Origin: CAWDZK01 sp963726615
GTDB taxonomy: Bacteria; Actinomycetota; Actinomycetes; JACCUZ01
Assembly (NCBI GenBank): GCA_963726615.1
Contig: CAVSCX010000006.1
Location: forward strand, 186,001-250,000
Direction of reading: 5' to 3'
Length of the DNA stretch: 64,000 nucleotides
Below are positions 14,732 to 22,812 of the stretch, one piece after another. Position 1 is the stretch's first letter. Every line of letters starts with the position of its first letter. The notes beneath the pieces are model-generated. The model did no database searches and was not told where the DNA came from. It worked only from the letters and a program-made list of their open reading frames with translations. Made by a program: the position numbers and the translations under genes.

Positions 14732-16153
14732 TCACTCCTCGGCCGCGGCGAGCCTACGGATCGCCGCCATGGGGATCTGAAGCCAGGTCGGGCGGTTGCG
14801 GGCCTCGTAGAGGACCTCGTAGACCGCCTTGTCGGTCTCGAACGCCCGCAGCAGCACCGCCTGGCTGCGCGGGTCGACGCCACCCGCGCGGGCGTACCCG
14901 ACGCAGAACGCGTCCCGGTTCCGCCCCGCCCACTCCGCGGCGCGGTACTCGCGCTGTGGGTCGGCGGGATGGTCGGCGAGCAGGTGACGGGCCGCGTAGT
15001 CGAACGAGCGCAGCATCCCGGCGACGTCCTTGACCGGCGACTCGAGGGTACGGCGCTCGGCGAGCGGCCGCGCCGGCTCGCCCTCGAAGTCGAGCAGCTT
15101 CCACCCGGTCAGCGTCCGCATCACCTGTCCGAGGTGGAAGTCGCCGTGCACCCGCTGCACCGCGACCGGCTCGGTGAGCGCCGCCACGTCGTCGAACGCT
15201 GCCTGCAGCGCCTGGACGTAGGGCGCGAGCTCGTCGACCTCCGCGGCGGTCCGGTCCAACCGGGACTTCATGGCGTCGGCCAGTGCGGCCAGCTCCTTGG
15301 CCTCCAGGACCCCGGTCGGCAGCACCTCGGCCAGCGCGAGGTGCACCTCGGCCGTGGCCGCACCCAACCGCTCGGCCTCGCCTGCGAAGTCGCCGCCGAC
15401 CTCGTCCGCGTGCAGGTCGGCCTCGGCGTAGAGGTCTCGCACACTGGTCAGTGCCAGCTCCCAGCCCTCCGTGGCGTCCTTGAGGAACGCCTGGGCCATG
15501 GCGAGGCTCGCGGTCACCTCGGTGCCCTCCGGGTCCACCCAGGTGCCCTCGACCCAGCCCAGCGGCAGGGCGATGTGGCCGCTGCCGGCAGCGGCGAGCG
15601 CGGAGTGGACCTCGATGTCGGGGTTGAGCCCGGGTGACACCTTGCGGAAGACCTTCATGATGACCGAGTCGCCGAAGATGACCGAGGTGTTGGACTGCTC
15701 CGCGCCCACGACGATGGACGGTCCGCCGGGCGGGAGCTCGGACAGCGACGGGTCACGGTGGAACGCAAGCCCCGGGACGGCCACCTCGTCGGCGATGCCG
15801 GCAACCCAGTGCACGGTCGCGTCCTTGTCGTGCAGCGCGTCGTAGACGTGCCTACGGTGACCGTGCTCGTCGATCTCCTCCCCGACGTAGGCGTGCGCGA
15901 GGTGCTCCTGGTCGCTGCTGTAGGACGCCAGCGGGATCTGGTACGTCTCCGTCTCGCCGTCGTCGTAGGCGACTGTCAGGGTGTCGATGCGCACCTCCGG
16001 CTCGCCGGAGCCCGGTGGTTGGCCCACCGTCGTCGTCGCCACCGTCTGCCAGGCGCGGCCCTTGCCCGCGAACCAGCGCTGGTGACCGAGGTAGGACGCG
16101 AGGTCGAGGGACCCGCGGCTGCCGAGGTCTCCCGGGCCGGCCGAGGCAGACAT
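14732..16153 (-). CDS. mak: maltokinase
   Basis: A 473-residue ATP-dependent maltokinase (Pep2) that phosphorylates maltose to maltose 1-phosphate. Seen: an N-terminal cap lobe, then a kinase-like C-lobe with the catalytic HGDFHLGQV motif and the DFEGEP metal-binding motif. Length fits free-standing maltokinases of about 450-475 residues; it is not fused to TreS here. AAGGAGAG lies 7 nt before the ATG, and the start overlaps the treS stop (TGATG). TreS feeds it maltose and its product is the GlgE donor. Confidence 0.96.
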   Translation of the reverse strand: MSASAGPGDLGSRGSLDLASYLGHQRWFAGKGRAWQTVATTTVGQPPGSGEPEVRIDTLTVAYDDGETETYQIPLASYSSDQEHLAHAYVGEEIDEHGHRRHVYDALHDKDATVHWVAGIADEVAVPGLAFHRDPSLSELPPGGPSIVVGAEQSNTSVIFGDSVIMKVFRKVSPGLNPDIEVHSALAAAGSGHIALPLGWVEGTWVDPEGTEVTASLAMAQAFLKDATEGWELALTSVRDLYAEADLHADEVGGDFAGEAERLGAATAEVHLALAEVLPTGVLEAKELAALADAMKSRLDRTAAEVDELAPYVQALQAAFDDVAALTEPVAVQRVHGDFHLGQVMRTLTGWKLLDFEGEPARPLAERRTLESPVKDVAGMLRSFDYAARHLLADHPADPQREYRAAEWAGRNRDAFCVGYARAGGVDPRSQAVLLRAFETDKAVYEVLYEARNRPTWLQIPMAAIRRLAAAEE

Positions 16154-17886
16154 CACTGCTCTCCTTCCGGAGGGGTCAGGCGGAACCAGTAGAAGCCGTG
16201 TCCGGCGAGGGTGAGGAAGTAGGGCAGCTCGCCGATCTGGGGGAAGTGCACGGTGCCGAGCAGCTCCACCGGCATCCACCCCTCCCATCGGCGGAGGTCG
16301 AGCTCCACCGGCTGCGGGAAGCGGGACAGGTTGTTGACGCAGAGCACGATGTCGTCCCCGAAGGCACGCACGAACGACAGGACGCTCGGGTTGGAGCCGC
16401 CGAGGTCCTCCCAGGTGCCCAGGCCGAATGCGGGGTTCTGCTTGCGGACCTCGATCATGCGGCGGGTCCAGTGCAGCAGCGACGTCGAGCTGGCCAGCTG
16501 CGCCTCGACGTTGGTGACCTGGTGACCGTAGATCGGGTCCATGATCGCGGGCAGGAACAGCCGCCCGGGGTTCGAGGTGGAGAAGCCGGCGTTGCGGTCC
16601 GGCGTCCACTGCATCGGGGTGCGGACACCGTCTCGGTCACCGAGCCAGATGTTGTCGCCCATGCCGATCTCGTCCCCGTAGTAGAGAACCGGAGACCCTG
16701 GCAGGGAGAGCAGCAGCGCGGTGAACAGCTCCAGCTGGTTGCGGTCGTTGTCGAGCAACGAGGCCAGCCGCCGGCGGATGCCGATGTTGGCCTTCATGCG
16801 CGGGTCCTTGGCGTACTCGCCCCACATGTAGTCGCGTTCCTCGTCGGTGACCATCTCGAGCGTCAGCTCGTCGTGGTTGCGCAGGAAGATGCCCCACTGG
16901 CAGCTGTCCGGGATCGTCGGGGTCTGCGCCATGATCTCCGAGATCGGGTAGCGCGACTCGCGCCGGACGCCCATGAACAGCCGCGGCATCACCGGGAAAT
17001 GGAACGCCATCTGGCACTCGTCACCGTCGTCGCCGAAGTACTCGACGACGTCGGCCGGCCACTGGTTGGCCTCGCACAGCATCACCCGGTCCGGGTACTG
17101 CGCGTCGATCTCCTTGCGGACCCGCTTGAGCATCTCGTGGGTCCGGGGGAGGTTCTCGCAGTTGGTGCCCTCCTCCTCGAAGAGGTAGGGGACGGCGTCG
17201 AGCCGGAACCCGTCGATGCCGAGGTCCAGCCAGAACTTCAGCGCCTCGATGATGGCGTCCTGGACGGCCGGGTTCTCGAAGTTGAGGTCGGGCTGGTGGC
17301 CGAAGAACCGGTGCCAGAAGTACTGCTTGCGCACCGGGTCGAAGGTCCAGTTGGACGACTCGGTGTCGACGAAGATGATCCGGGCGTCGGCGTAGGCCTC
17401 GTCGGTGTCGGCCCACACGTAGAAGTCGCCGAACGGGCCTTCGGGGTCGGTCCGGGACGCCTGGAACCAGGGGTGCTGGTCCGAGGTGTGGTTCATGACG
17501 AAGTCGATGATCACCCGGATGCCGCGTTCGTGCGCCGCGTCGACGAACTGCACGAAGTCGCCGAGCGTCCCGAACTCCGGCAGGACGTCGGTGTAGTCGG
17601 ACACGTCGTACCCGCCGTCCCGCAGCGGTGACTTGAAGAACGGCGGCAGCCAGATGCAGTCGACGCCGAGCCACTGGATGTAGTCCAGCTTCTCCATCAG
17701 GCCCAGCAGGTCGCCGTTGCCGTCTCCGTCGTGGTCCTTGAATGATCGGACGAGCACCTCGTAGAAGACCGCGCGCTTGTACCAGTACGGATCGCGCTCG
17801 GCCTCGGGCAGGTCGGCGAAGTTGTCGATCGCGTGGGTCTCGGTCGAGGTGGCTGCCGGCGGGAGATCCGGTGTCCCCTCGGTCAC
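16153..17886 (-). CDS. treS: trehalose synthase (maltose alpha-D-glucosyltransferase)
   Basis: A 577-residue GH13 enzyme interconverting trehalose and maltose. Seen: PYWYKRAVFYEVLVRSFKD, typical of TreS N-termini; the barrel motifs DFVMNHTS, GFRLDAVPYLFEEEG (nucleophile Asp), LCEANQWP (acid Glu) and FLRNHDELTLEM; and a short C-terminal beta domain ending LTPPEGEQ. There is no maltokinase fusion. The GTG start overlaps the glgE stop by GTGA and the stop overlaps the mak start, so translation is coupled along the operon. Confidence 0.97.
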   Translation of the reverse strand: MTEGTPDLPPAATSTETHAIDNFADLPEAERDPYWYKRAVFYEVLVRSFKDHDGDGNGDLLGLMEKLDYIQWLGVDCIWLPPFFKSPLRDGGYDVSDYTDVLPEFGTLGDFVQFVDAAHERGIRVIIDFVMNHTSDQHPWFQASRTDPEGPFGDFYVWADTDEAYADARIIFVDTESSNWTFDPVRKQYFWHRFFGHQPDLNFENPAVQDAIIEALKFWLDLGIDGFRLDAVPYLFEEEGTNCENLPRTHEMLKRVRKEIDAQYPDRVMLCEANQWPADVVEYFGDDGDECQMAFHFPVMPRLFMGVRRESRYPISEIMAQTPTIPDSCQWGIFLRNHDELTLEMVTDEERDYMWGEYAKDPRMKANIGIRRRLASLLDNDRNQLELFTALLLSLPGSPVLYYGDEIGMGDNIWLGDRDGVRTPMQWTPDRNAGFSTSNPGRLFLPAIMDPIYGHQVTNVEAQLASSTSLLHWTRRMIEVRKQNPAFGLGTWEDLGGSNPSVLSFVRAFGDDIVLCVNNLSRFPQPVELDLRRWEGWMPVELLGTVHFPQIGELPYFLTLAGHGFYWFRLTPPEGEQ

Positions 17887-19886
17887 GGGGCCGCCCCGAG
17901 CTCGCGGCCGCGCGGCTCGACCCTGAACACGTGGGCCGGCTCCCAGAACGGGTCCAGCCGTACGTAGTTGCTCTGCCCCCAGACGAAGGTCTCGCCACCG
18001 ATCTCGTCGTGCACGGCCATCGAGTCGTCCCAGTCCATCCCCAGCGCCGGCATGTCCAGCCGCACCGTCGTCTCCCGGGCCCCGTGCGGATCGAGGTTCA
18101 CCACCACCAGGACGGTGTCCGTGTGCGTGCCGTCCCCATCGACGTTGGACTTGGAGTAGCAGATGATCTGGTCGCTGTCGCTGTGGTGGAAGTGCAGGTT
18201 GCGCAGGCGCTGCAGGGCAGGGTGACGGCGGCGAAGGTCGTTGAGCCGGGTGAGGTACGGCGCGAGGCTGCGCCCCTCCGCCTCGGCCGCGGCCCAGTCG
18301 CGCGGGCGGAGCTGGAACTTCTCGGTGTTGAGGTACTCCTCGCTGCCCGGGCGCAGCGCCACGTGCTCGTAGAGCTCGAAGCCGGCGTATACCCCGTAGG
18401 TGGGCGACAACGTGCCCGCCAGCACGGCCCGGATCTTGAAGGCAGGCGGGCCTCCGTACTGAAGGTAGGCGTGCAGGATGTCGGGGGTGTTGGTGAAGAA
18501 GTTGGGCCGCAGGAAGTGCCCGGTCTCGGTGGTCAGCTCGGTGAGGTACTCCTCGAGCTCCCACTTCTCGTTGCGCCAGGTGAAGTACGTGTAGGACTGG
18601 TGGAAGCCGACCCGGGCCAGAGTCTGCATCATCGCCGGCCGGGTGAATGCCTCGGCGAGGAACAGGACGTCCGGATCGGTCTTGCGGACCTCCCCGAGAA
18701 GCCACTCCCAGAAGACCACCGGCTTGGTGTGCGGGTTGTCGACGCGGAAGATCCGGACGCCCAGGTCCATCCAGGTCCGCACGATGCGCAGGCACTCGGC
18801 ATAGATGCCGTCTGGGTCCCGGTCGAAGTTGATCGGGTAGATGTCCTGGTACTTCTTCGGCGGGTTCTCGGCGTAGGCGATCGTGCCGTCGGCCAGCTCG
18901 GTGAACCACTCGGGGTGGGTCGTCACCCACGGGTGGTCCGGCGCGGCCTGCAGCGCCAGGTCGAGCGCCACCTCCATCCCGAGCTCCTGCGTCCGCGCGA
19001 CGAAGGCCACGAAATCCGTCTCCGTGCCCAGGTCCGGATGGATCGCGTCGTGGCCGCCCTCGGCGGAGCCGATCGCCCAGGGGGAGCCGACGTCGTCCGG
19101 GCCGGGGGTGAGCGTGTTGTTGGGACCCTTGCGGTTCGTCCGGCCGATCGGGTGGACCGGCGGGAGGTAGACGACGTCGAAGCCCATCGCAGCCACGGCG
19201 GGCAGCCGTTGCGCCGCGGTCCGGAACGTCCCGGACCGCATGATGCCGTCCTTGTCCGGCGCGGCACCCTCCGACCGCGGGAAGAACTCGTACCAGCTGC
19301 CGTAGAGCGCCCGCTCCCGGTCCACCCAGAGCGGCATCCGATCGGTGCTGGAGACCATCTCGCGCAGCGGGTGGTCGGCGAGGGTGGCGCGCACCTCGGC
19401 GCCGTCCGCGGCGGCCAGCCGGGCGGGCACAGGACGGGAGGTGTCCCGCAGCGCCGTCACGGCGTCCAGCAGTGCGCGGCGGCCGGGAGCGGGCCGGGAG
19501 GCGGCCGCTGCCCGCTCGAGGACCCTGGCCCCCTCCTCCAGCATCAGTGCCACGTCGACGCCGGCCTCGATCTTGACGTGCGCGTCGTGCTGCCAGGTCG
19601 CGACCGGGTCGCTCCAGCCCTCGACGGCGAAGGTCCACCTGCCCTCGCTGGTGGGCGTGACCGCCGCGGACCAGCGGTCGGTGCCCGGCGCTCCGGGCGT
19701 CATCGGGGTGTACGGCCCCTTTCGCCCCTGCGGGTCCCGGAGGACGACGTTCGCGTTGACCATGTCGTGGCCCTCGCGGAAGACGGTCGCTGAGACCGTG
19801 AACGTCTCGCCGACGACAGCCTTGGCCGGCCAGCGTCCGTGGGCGACCACGGGCTGGACGTCGAGGACAGGGATGCGACCGATCAT
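17883..19886 (-). CDS. glgE: alpha-1,4-glucan:maltose-1-phosphate maltosyltransferase
   Basis: A 667-residue GH13_3 enzyme that extends alpha-1,4-glucans with maltosyl units from maltose 1-phosphate. Order: an N-terminal immunoglobulin-like domain, a helical insert, and the catalytic barrel with nucleophile Asp in FRVDNPHTKP and acid Glu in FLAEAFTRPAMM. The MIGRIPV start is chosen because TAGGTT ends 7 nt upstream, the leaderless pattern used repeatedly in this window. First gene of the glgE-treS-mak-glgB operon, divergent from glgP. The route consumes trehalose and is characteristic of Actinomycetota. Confidence 0.97.
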   Translation of the reverse strand: MIGRIPVLDVQPVVAHGRWPAKAVVGETFTVSATVFREGHDMVNANVVLRDPQGRKGPYTPMTPGAPGTDRWSAAVTPTSEGRWTFAVEGWSDPVATWQHDAHVKIEAGVDVALMLEEGARVLERAAAASRPAPGRRALLDAVTALRDTSRPVPARLAAADGAEVRATLADHPLREMVSSTDRMPLWVDRERALYGSWYEFFPRSEGAAPDKDGIMRSGTFRTAAQRLPAVAAMGFDVVYLPPVHPIGRTNRKGPNNTLTPGPDDVGSPWAIGSAEGGHDAIHPDLGTETDFVAFVARTQELGMEVALDLALQAAPDHPWVTTHPEWFTELADGTIAYAENPPKKYQDIYPINFDRDPDGIYAECLRIVRTWMDLGVRIFRVDNPHTKPVVFWEWLLGEVRKTDPDVLFLAEAFTRPAMMQTLARVGFHQSYTYFTWRNEKWELEEYLTELTTETGHFLRPNFFTNTPDILHAYLQYGGPPAFKIRAVLAGTLSPTYGVYAGFELYEHVALRPGSEEYLNTEKFQLRPRDWAAAEAEGRSLAPYLTRLNDLRRRHPALQRLRNLHFHHSDSDQIICYSKSNVDGDGTHTDTVLVVVNLDPHGARETTVRLDMPALGMDWDDSMAVHDEIGGETFVWGQSNYVRLDPFWEPAHVFRVEPRGRELGAAP

Positions 19887-19893
19887 CGCCACG

Positions 19894-19920
19894 AACCTAC
19901 CCATGCAGCCCTGGGCTGCA
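19894..19920 (-). promoter_or_regulatory. glgE leaderless promoter with embedded operator-like palindrome
   Basis: Read on the minus strand, TAGGTT (plus 19894-19899) is the -10, 7 nt before the ATG. TGCAGCCC-T-GGGCTGCA (19904-19920) is a perfect 17-bp inverted repeat lying in the -10/-35 spacer, an ideal place for a repressor. Confidence 0.5.
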
Positions 19921-19977
19921 CACTCCATGCCCGGCTCGTCCGGGGTTGGTCGGTGCAGACCGAGCGGACAGGGGGAC

Positions 19978-19993
19978 TGGTGCGGCCGCACCA
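19978..19993. promoter_or_regulatory. 16-bp perfect palindrome in glgE-glgP gap
   Basis: TGGTGCGGCCGCACCA is self-complementary over all 16 bp. It lies between the divergent glgE and glgP genes, about 65 bp upstream of the glgP start. A candidate operator for glgP or for both genes. Confidence 0.35.
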
Positions 19994-20044
19994 ACCTCAC
20001 GTCCGGCCTGCGGTCACCTGGGCTGGCCGGGCGGAGCCCCCGAC

Positions 20045-20050
20045 TATCCT
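20045..20050 (+). promoter_or_regulatory. -10 hexamer of glgP, leaderless
   Basis: TATCCT ends 7 nt before the glgP GTG. There is no Shine-Dalgarno, so transcription probably starts at or next to the start codon. Confidence 0.5.
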
Positions 20051-20057
20051 CCCGCCG

Positions 20058-22676
20058 GTGAAGGCGATCCGACGGTTCACCGTCCGCACCGTGCTGCCCC
20101 CCGAGCTGGCCCCTCTCGGCGAGCTCGCCCTGAACCTGCGCTGGTCGTGGGACCCGGTGACCCAGCGGCTGTTCGAGGCACTCGACCCCGGCCTGTGGGA
20201 CGAGGTCGGCGGCGACCCGGTGCAGCTGCTCGGTGCCCTCGGCCCCGAGCGGCTGGCCGCGCTGGCGCAGGACCCGGCGGTGGTCGACCGGGTCAGGGAA
20301 GTGGCCGAGGCCCTGCGGGCCTATCTCGAGGACGACCGGTGGTACCAGGGGTTCGCCGCGGCCGCCTCCGGTCCGGAGGAAGCCGTCCCGGAGGCCATCG
20401 CCTACTTCTCACCGGAGTTCGGCATCACGGCCGCCCTCCCGCAGTACTCCGGCGGCCTCGGGATCCTGGCCGGTGACCACCTCAAGGCCGCCTCCGACCT
20501 CGGGGTGCCGATCGTCGGCGTGGGCCTGCTCTACCGGTCCGGCTACTTCGCCCAGTCGCTGTCCCGCGAGGGCTGGCAGCAGGAGCGCTACCCGGTGCTC
20601 GACCCGGACGGGCTGCCCATCTCGCTGCTCCGTGAGACCGGTGGCGAGCCGCTGAAGGTGCAGGTCGGCCTGCCCGGCGGGCGTGGACTGGTCGCCCAGG
20701 TCTGGAAGGCGCAGGTGGGCCGGGTCCCCCTCCTGCTGCTCGACTCCGACGTCGAGGACAACGCGCCTGCGGAGCGCGACGTCACCGACCGCCTGTACGG
20801 CGGCGGCAGCGAGCACCGGCTGCTCCAGGAGATGCTGCTCGGCGTCGGCGGCGTCCGCGCCCTGCGCGCCTACTCCCGCCTGACCGGGGCTCCGGCCCCG
20901 TCGGTGTTCCACACCAACGAGGGCCACGCCGGCTTCCTGGGCGTGGAGCGGATCCGCGAGCTCATCGAGGACCACGGCCTCACGTTCGACGAGGCGGTCG
21001 AGGCGGCCCGCTCGGCCACGCTCTTCACGACGCACACCCCGGTGCCCGCGGGCATCGACAGGTTCGCCAGGGACCTGGTCGCACAGCACTTCGGCGGCGA
21101 CAACGCAGCCCCCGGCGTGCCCGTGGACAAGGTCCTCGCGCTCGGCGCGGAGGACTACGAGGGCGGCGACCCGACCATCTTCAACATGGCGGTGATGGGC
21201 TTCCGGCTGGCGCAGCGCGCCAACGGTGTCTCCGAGCTGCACGGCCATGTCGCCCGGGAGATGTTCGCCCGGCTGTGGCCCGGCTTCGACCAGCCCGAGG
21301 TGCCCATCGGCTACATCACCAACGGCGTGCACGCACCCACCTGGGTCGCCCCGGAGGTGCTGGAGCTGGCCGGCCCCGACCTTGTCGCGCGGCCGAGCGA
21401 GGAAGCTGCCTGGGACGCCGTCTCCCGGGTCTCGGACGAGGAGATCTGGTCGGTGCGTGGGCTGCTGCGCGGACGCCTGGTGGCCGACGCGCGCAAGCGG
21501 GTGCGGCAGTCGTGGGTGCAGCGCGGCGCCAGCGAGGCCGAGCTCGGCTGGGTCGACAAGATCCTCGACCCGGACGTCCTGACAATCGGCTTCGCGCGCC
21601 GGGTCCCGTCGTACAAGCGGCTGACCCTGATGCTGCGGGACCAGGAACGGCTCAGCGCACTGCTGAGGCACCCCGAGCGGCCGATCCAGATCCTTGTCGC
21701 CGGCAAGGCCCACCCGGCGGACGACGGCGGCAAGAAGCTGATCCAGGAACTGGTCCGTTTCGCCGACACCCACGGCGTCCGGGACCGGCTCGTCTTCCTG
21801 CCCAACTACGACATCGCGATGGCCCAGAACCTCTACCCCGGCTGCGACGTGTGGCTGAACAACCCCTTGCGCCCGCTCGAGGCGTGCGGCACCTCGGGGA
21901 TGAAGGCGGCGCTCAACGGCTGCCTGAACCTCTCGGTGCTCGACGGCTGGTGGGACGAGTGGTTCGACGGTCACAACGGCTGGGCGATCCCGACTGCGGA
22001 CGGTGTCACCGACGCCGACCACAGGGACGACCTCGAGGCCGCCGCGCTCTACGACCTGCTGGAGAAGACCGTCGCGCCGCTGTTCTACGACAGGGACGCC
22101 CAGGGCCTGCCGGCCCGCTGGATCGAGATGGTCCGGCACACGTTGCGCACCCTCGGCCCGAAGGTCCTGGCCAGCCGGATGGTGCGGGACTACGTCGTCG
22201 GGCTGTACGCGCCGGCGTTCCGCTCCGGGCGCGCGCTGGACGGCGGCTTCGAGGGTGCCCGCGAGCTGGCGGCGTGGAAGGCGAAGGTGCGCGCGGCCTG
22301 GCCGTCGGTCCGGATCGACCATGTCGAGGCCGCCGGGGTGGACGACGCCGCCGAGGTCGGCAGCAGCGTCGCGGTCCGGGCGTTCGTCTCCCTCGGCGGG
22401 CTCGCGCCCGAGGACGTCGACGTCCAGGTCGTGCACGGCCGGGTCGACGACAACGACCAGATGACCGCCACCTCGGCCGTCTCGCTGCGGCACGAGGAGA
22501 GCTACGAGGGCGGCCGGCACCGCTACGTGGGCGGCCTCACGCTCGACCGGCCGGGCCAGTTCGGCTACACCGCGCGCGTCGTGCCGCACCACCGGCTCAC
22601 CGCGTCGGCCGCCGAGCTCGGCCTGGCCGCCCTGCCGGCCGAGTCCGCCGGGATGGACAGCGGCGTCCTCCGCTAG
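20058..22676 (+). CDS. glgP: alpha-glucan phosphorylase
   Basis: An 872-residue GT35 enzyme releasing glucose 1-phosphate from alpha-1,4-glucan ends. It belongs to the TIGR02094-type group with an N-terminal DUF3417 extension, so it is longer than the E. coli enzyme. Seen: YFSPEFGIT, YSGGLGILAGDHLKAASDLG, and the pyridoxal-phosphate Lys in GTSGMKAALNG. The GTG start is set by a TATCCT hexamer 7 nt upstream. It is divergent from glgE and supplies the breakdown branch of the cycle whose synthesis branch lies on the other strand. Confidence 0.95.
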   Translation: MKAIRRFTVRTVLPPELAPLGELALNLRWSWDPVTQRLFEALDPGLWDEVGGDPVQLLGALGPERLAALAQDPAVVDRVREVAEALRAYLEDDRWYQGFAAAASGPEEAVPEAIAYFSPEFGITAALPQYSGGLGILAGDHLKAASDLGVPIVGVGLLYRSGYFAQSLSREGWQQERYPVLDPDGLPISLLRETGGEPLKVQVGLPGGRGLVAQVWKAQVGRVPLLLLDSDVEDNAPAERDVTDRLYGGGSEHRLLQEMLLGVGGVRALRAYSRLTGAPAPSVFHTNEGHAGFLGVERIRELIEDHGLTFDEAVEAARSATLFTTHTPVPAGIDRFARDLVAQHFGGDNAAPGVPVDKVLALGAEDYEGGDPTIFNMAVMGFRLAQRANGVSELHGHVAREMFARLWPGFDQPEVPIGYITNGVHAPTWVAPEVLELAGPDLVARPSEEAAWDAVSRVSDEEIWSVRGLLRGRLVADARKRVRQSWVQRGASEAELGWVDKILDPDVLTIGFARRVPSYKRLTLMLRDQERLSALLRHPERPIQILVAGKAHPADDGGKKLIQELVRFADTHGVRDRLVFLPNYDIAMAQNLYPGCDVWLNNPLRPLEACGTSGMKAALNGCLNLSVLDGWWDEWFDGHNGWAIPTADGVTDADHRDDLEAAALYDLLEKTVAPLFYDRDAQGLPARWIEMVRHTLRTLGPKVLASRMVRDYVVGLYAPAFRSGRALDGGFEGARELAAWKAKVRAAWPSVRIDHVEAAGVDDAAEVGSSVAVRAFVSLGGLAPEDVDVQVVHGRVDDNDQMTATSAVSLRHEESYEGGRHRYVGGLTLDRPGQFGYTARVVPHHRLTASAAELGLAALPAESAGMDSGVLR

Positions 22677-22700
22677 CCCCCGGGCCCCCCGGGCAACGGA

Positions 22701-22775
22701 CGCTCGTTTGCGACCTAGGTCCCCGACACGCCCGTCTCGGCACGGCGTGTCGGGGAGCCAGGTCGCAAACGAGCG
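22701..22775. repeat. 75-bp palindromic element, copy 2
   Basis: The outer 16-bp arms are perfect (22701-22716 with 22760-22775). The inner 13-bp arms TCCCCGACACGCC (22720-22732 with 22744-22756) are also perfect, around an 11-nt loop. It lies between the convergent ends of glgP and glgX. Relative to copy 1 at 12330-12402, ACAT/ATGT became ACCT/AGGT and a G-U pair became G-C, so pairing is preserved. Confidence 0.82.
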
Positions 22776-22812
22776 GGTCGCGGGTCGGGGCGCGCCGGCC
22801 CGGAGGTGACGG

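Noticed and set aside
16153..19638. Apparent giant fusion of GlgE and TreS on the minus strand
   Set aside because: The treS frame is open far upstream through glgE, but glgE is encoded in another frame with complete motifs and a stop overlapping the treS GTG. Two genes, no fusion.
12330..22775. Insertion sequence or MITE pair flanking the glycogen genes
   Set aside because: The two palindromes share sequence, but I saw no transposase, no target-site duplication at either copy, and the genes between them are core metabolism in normal order.
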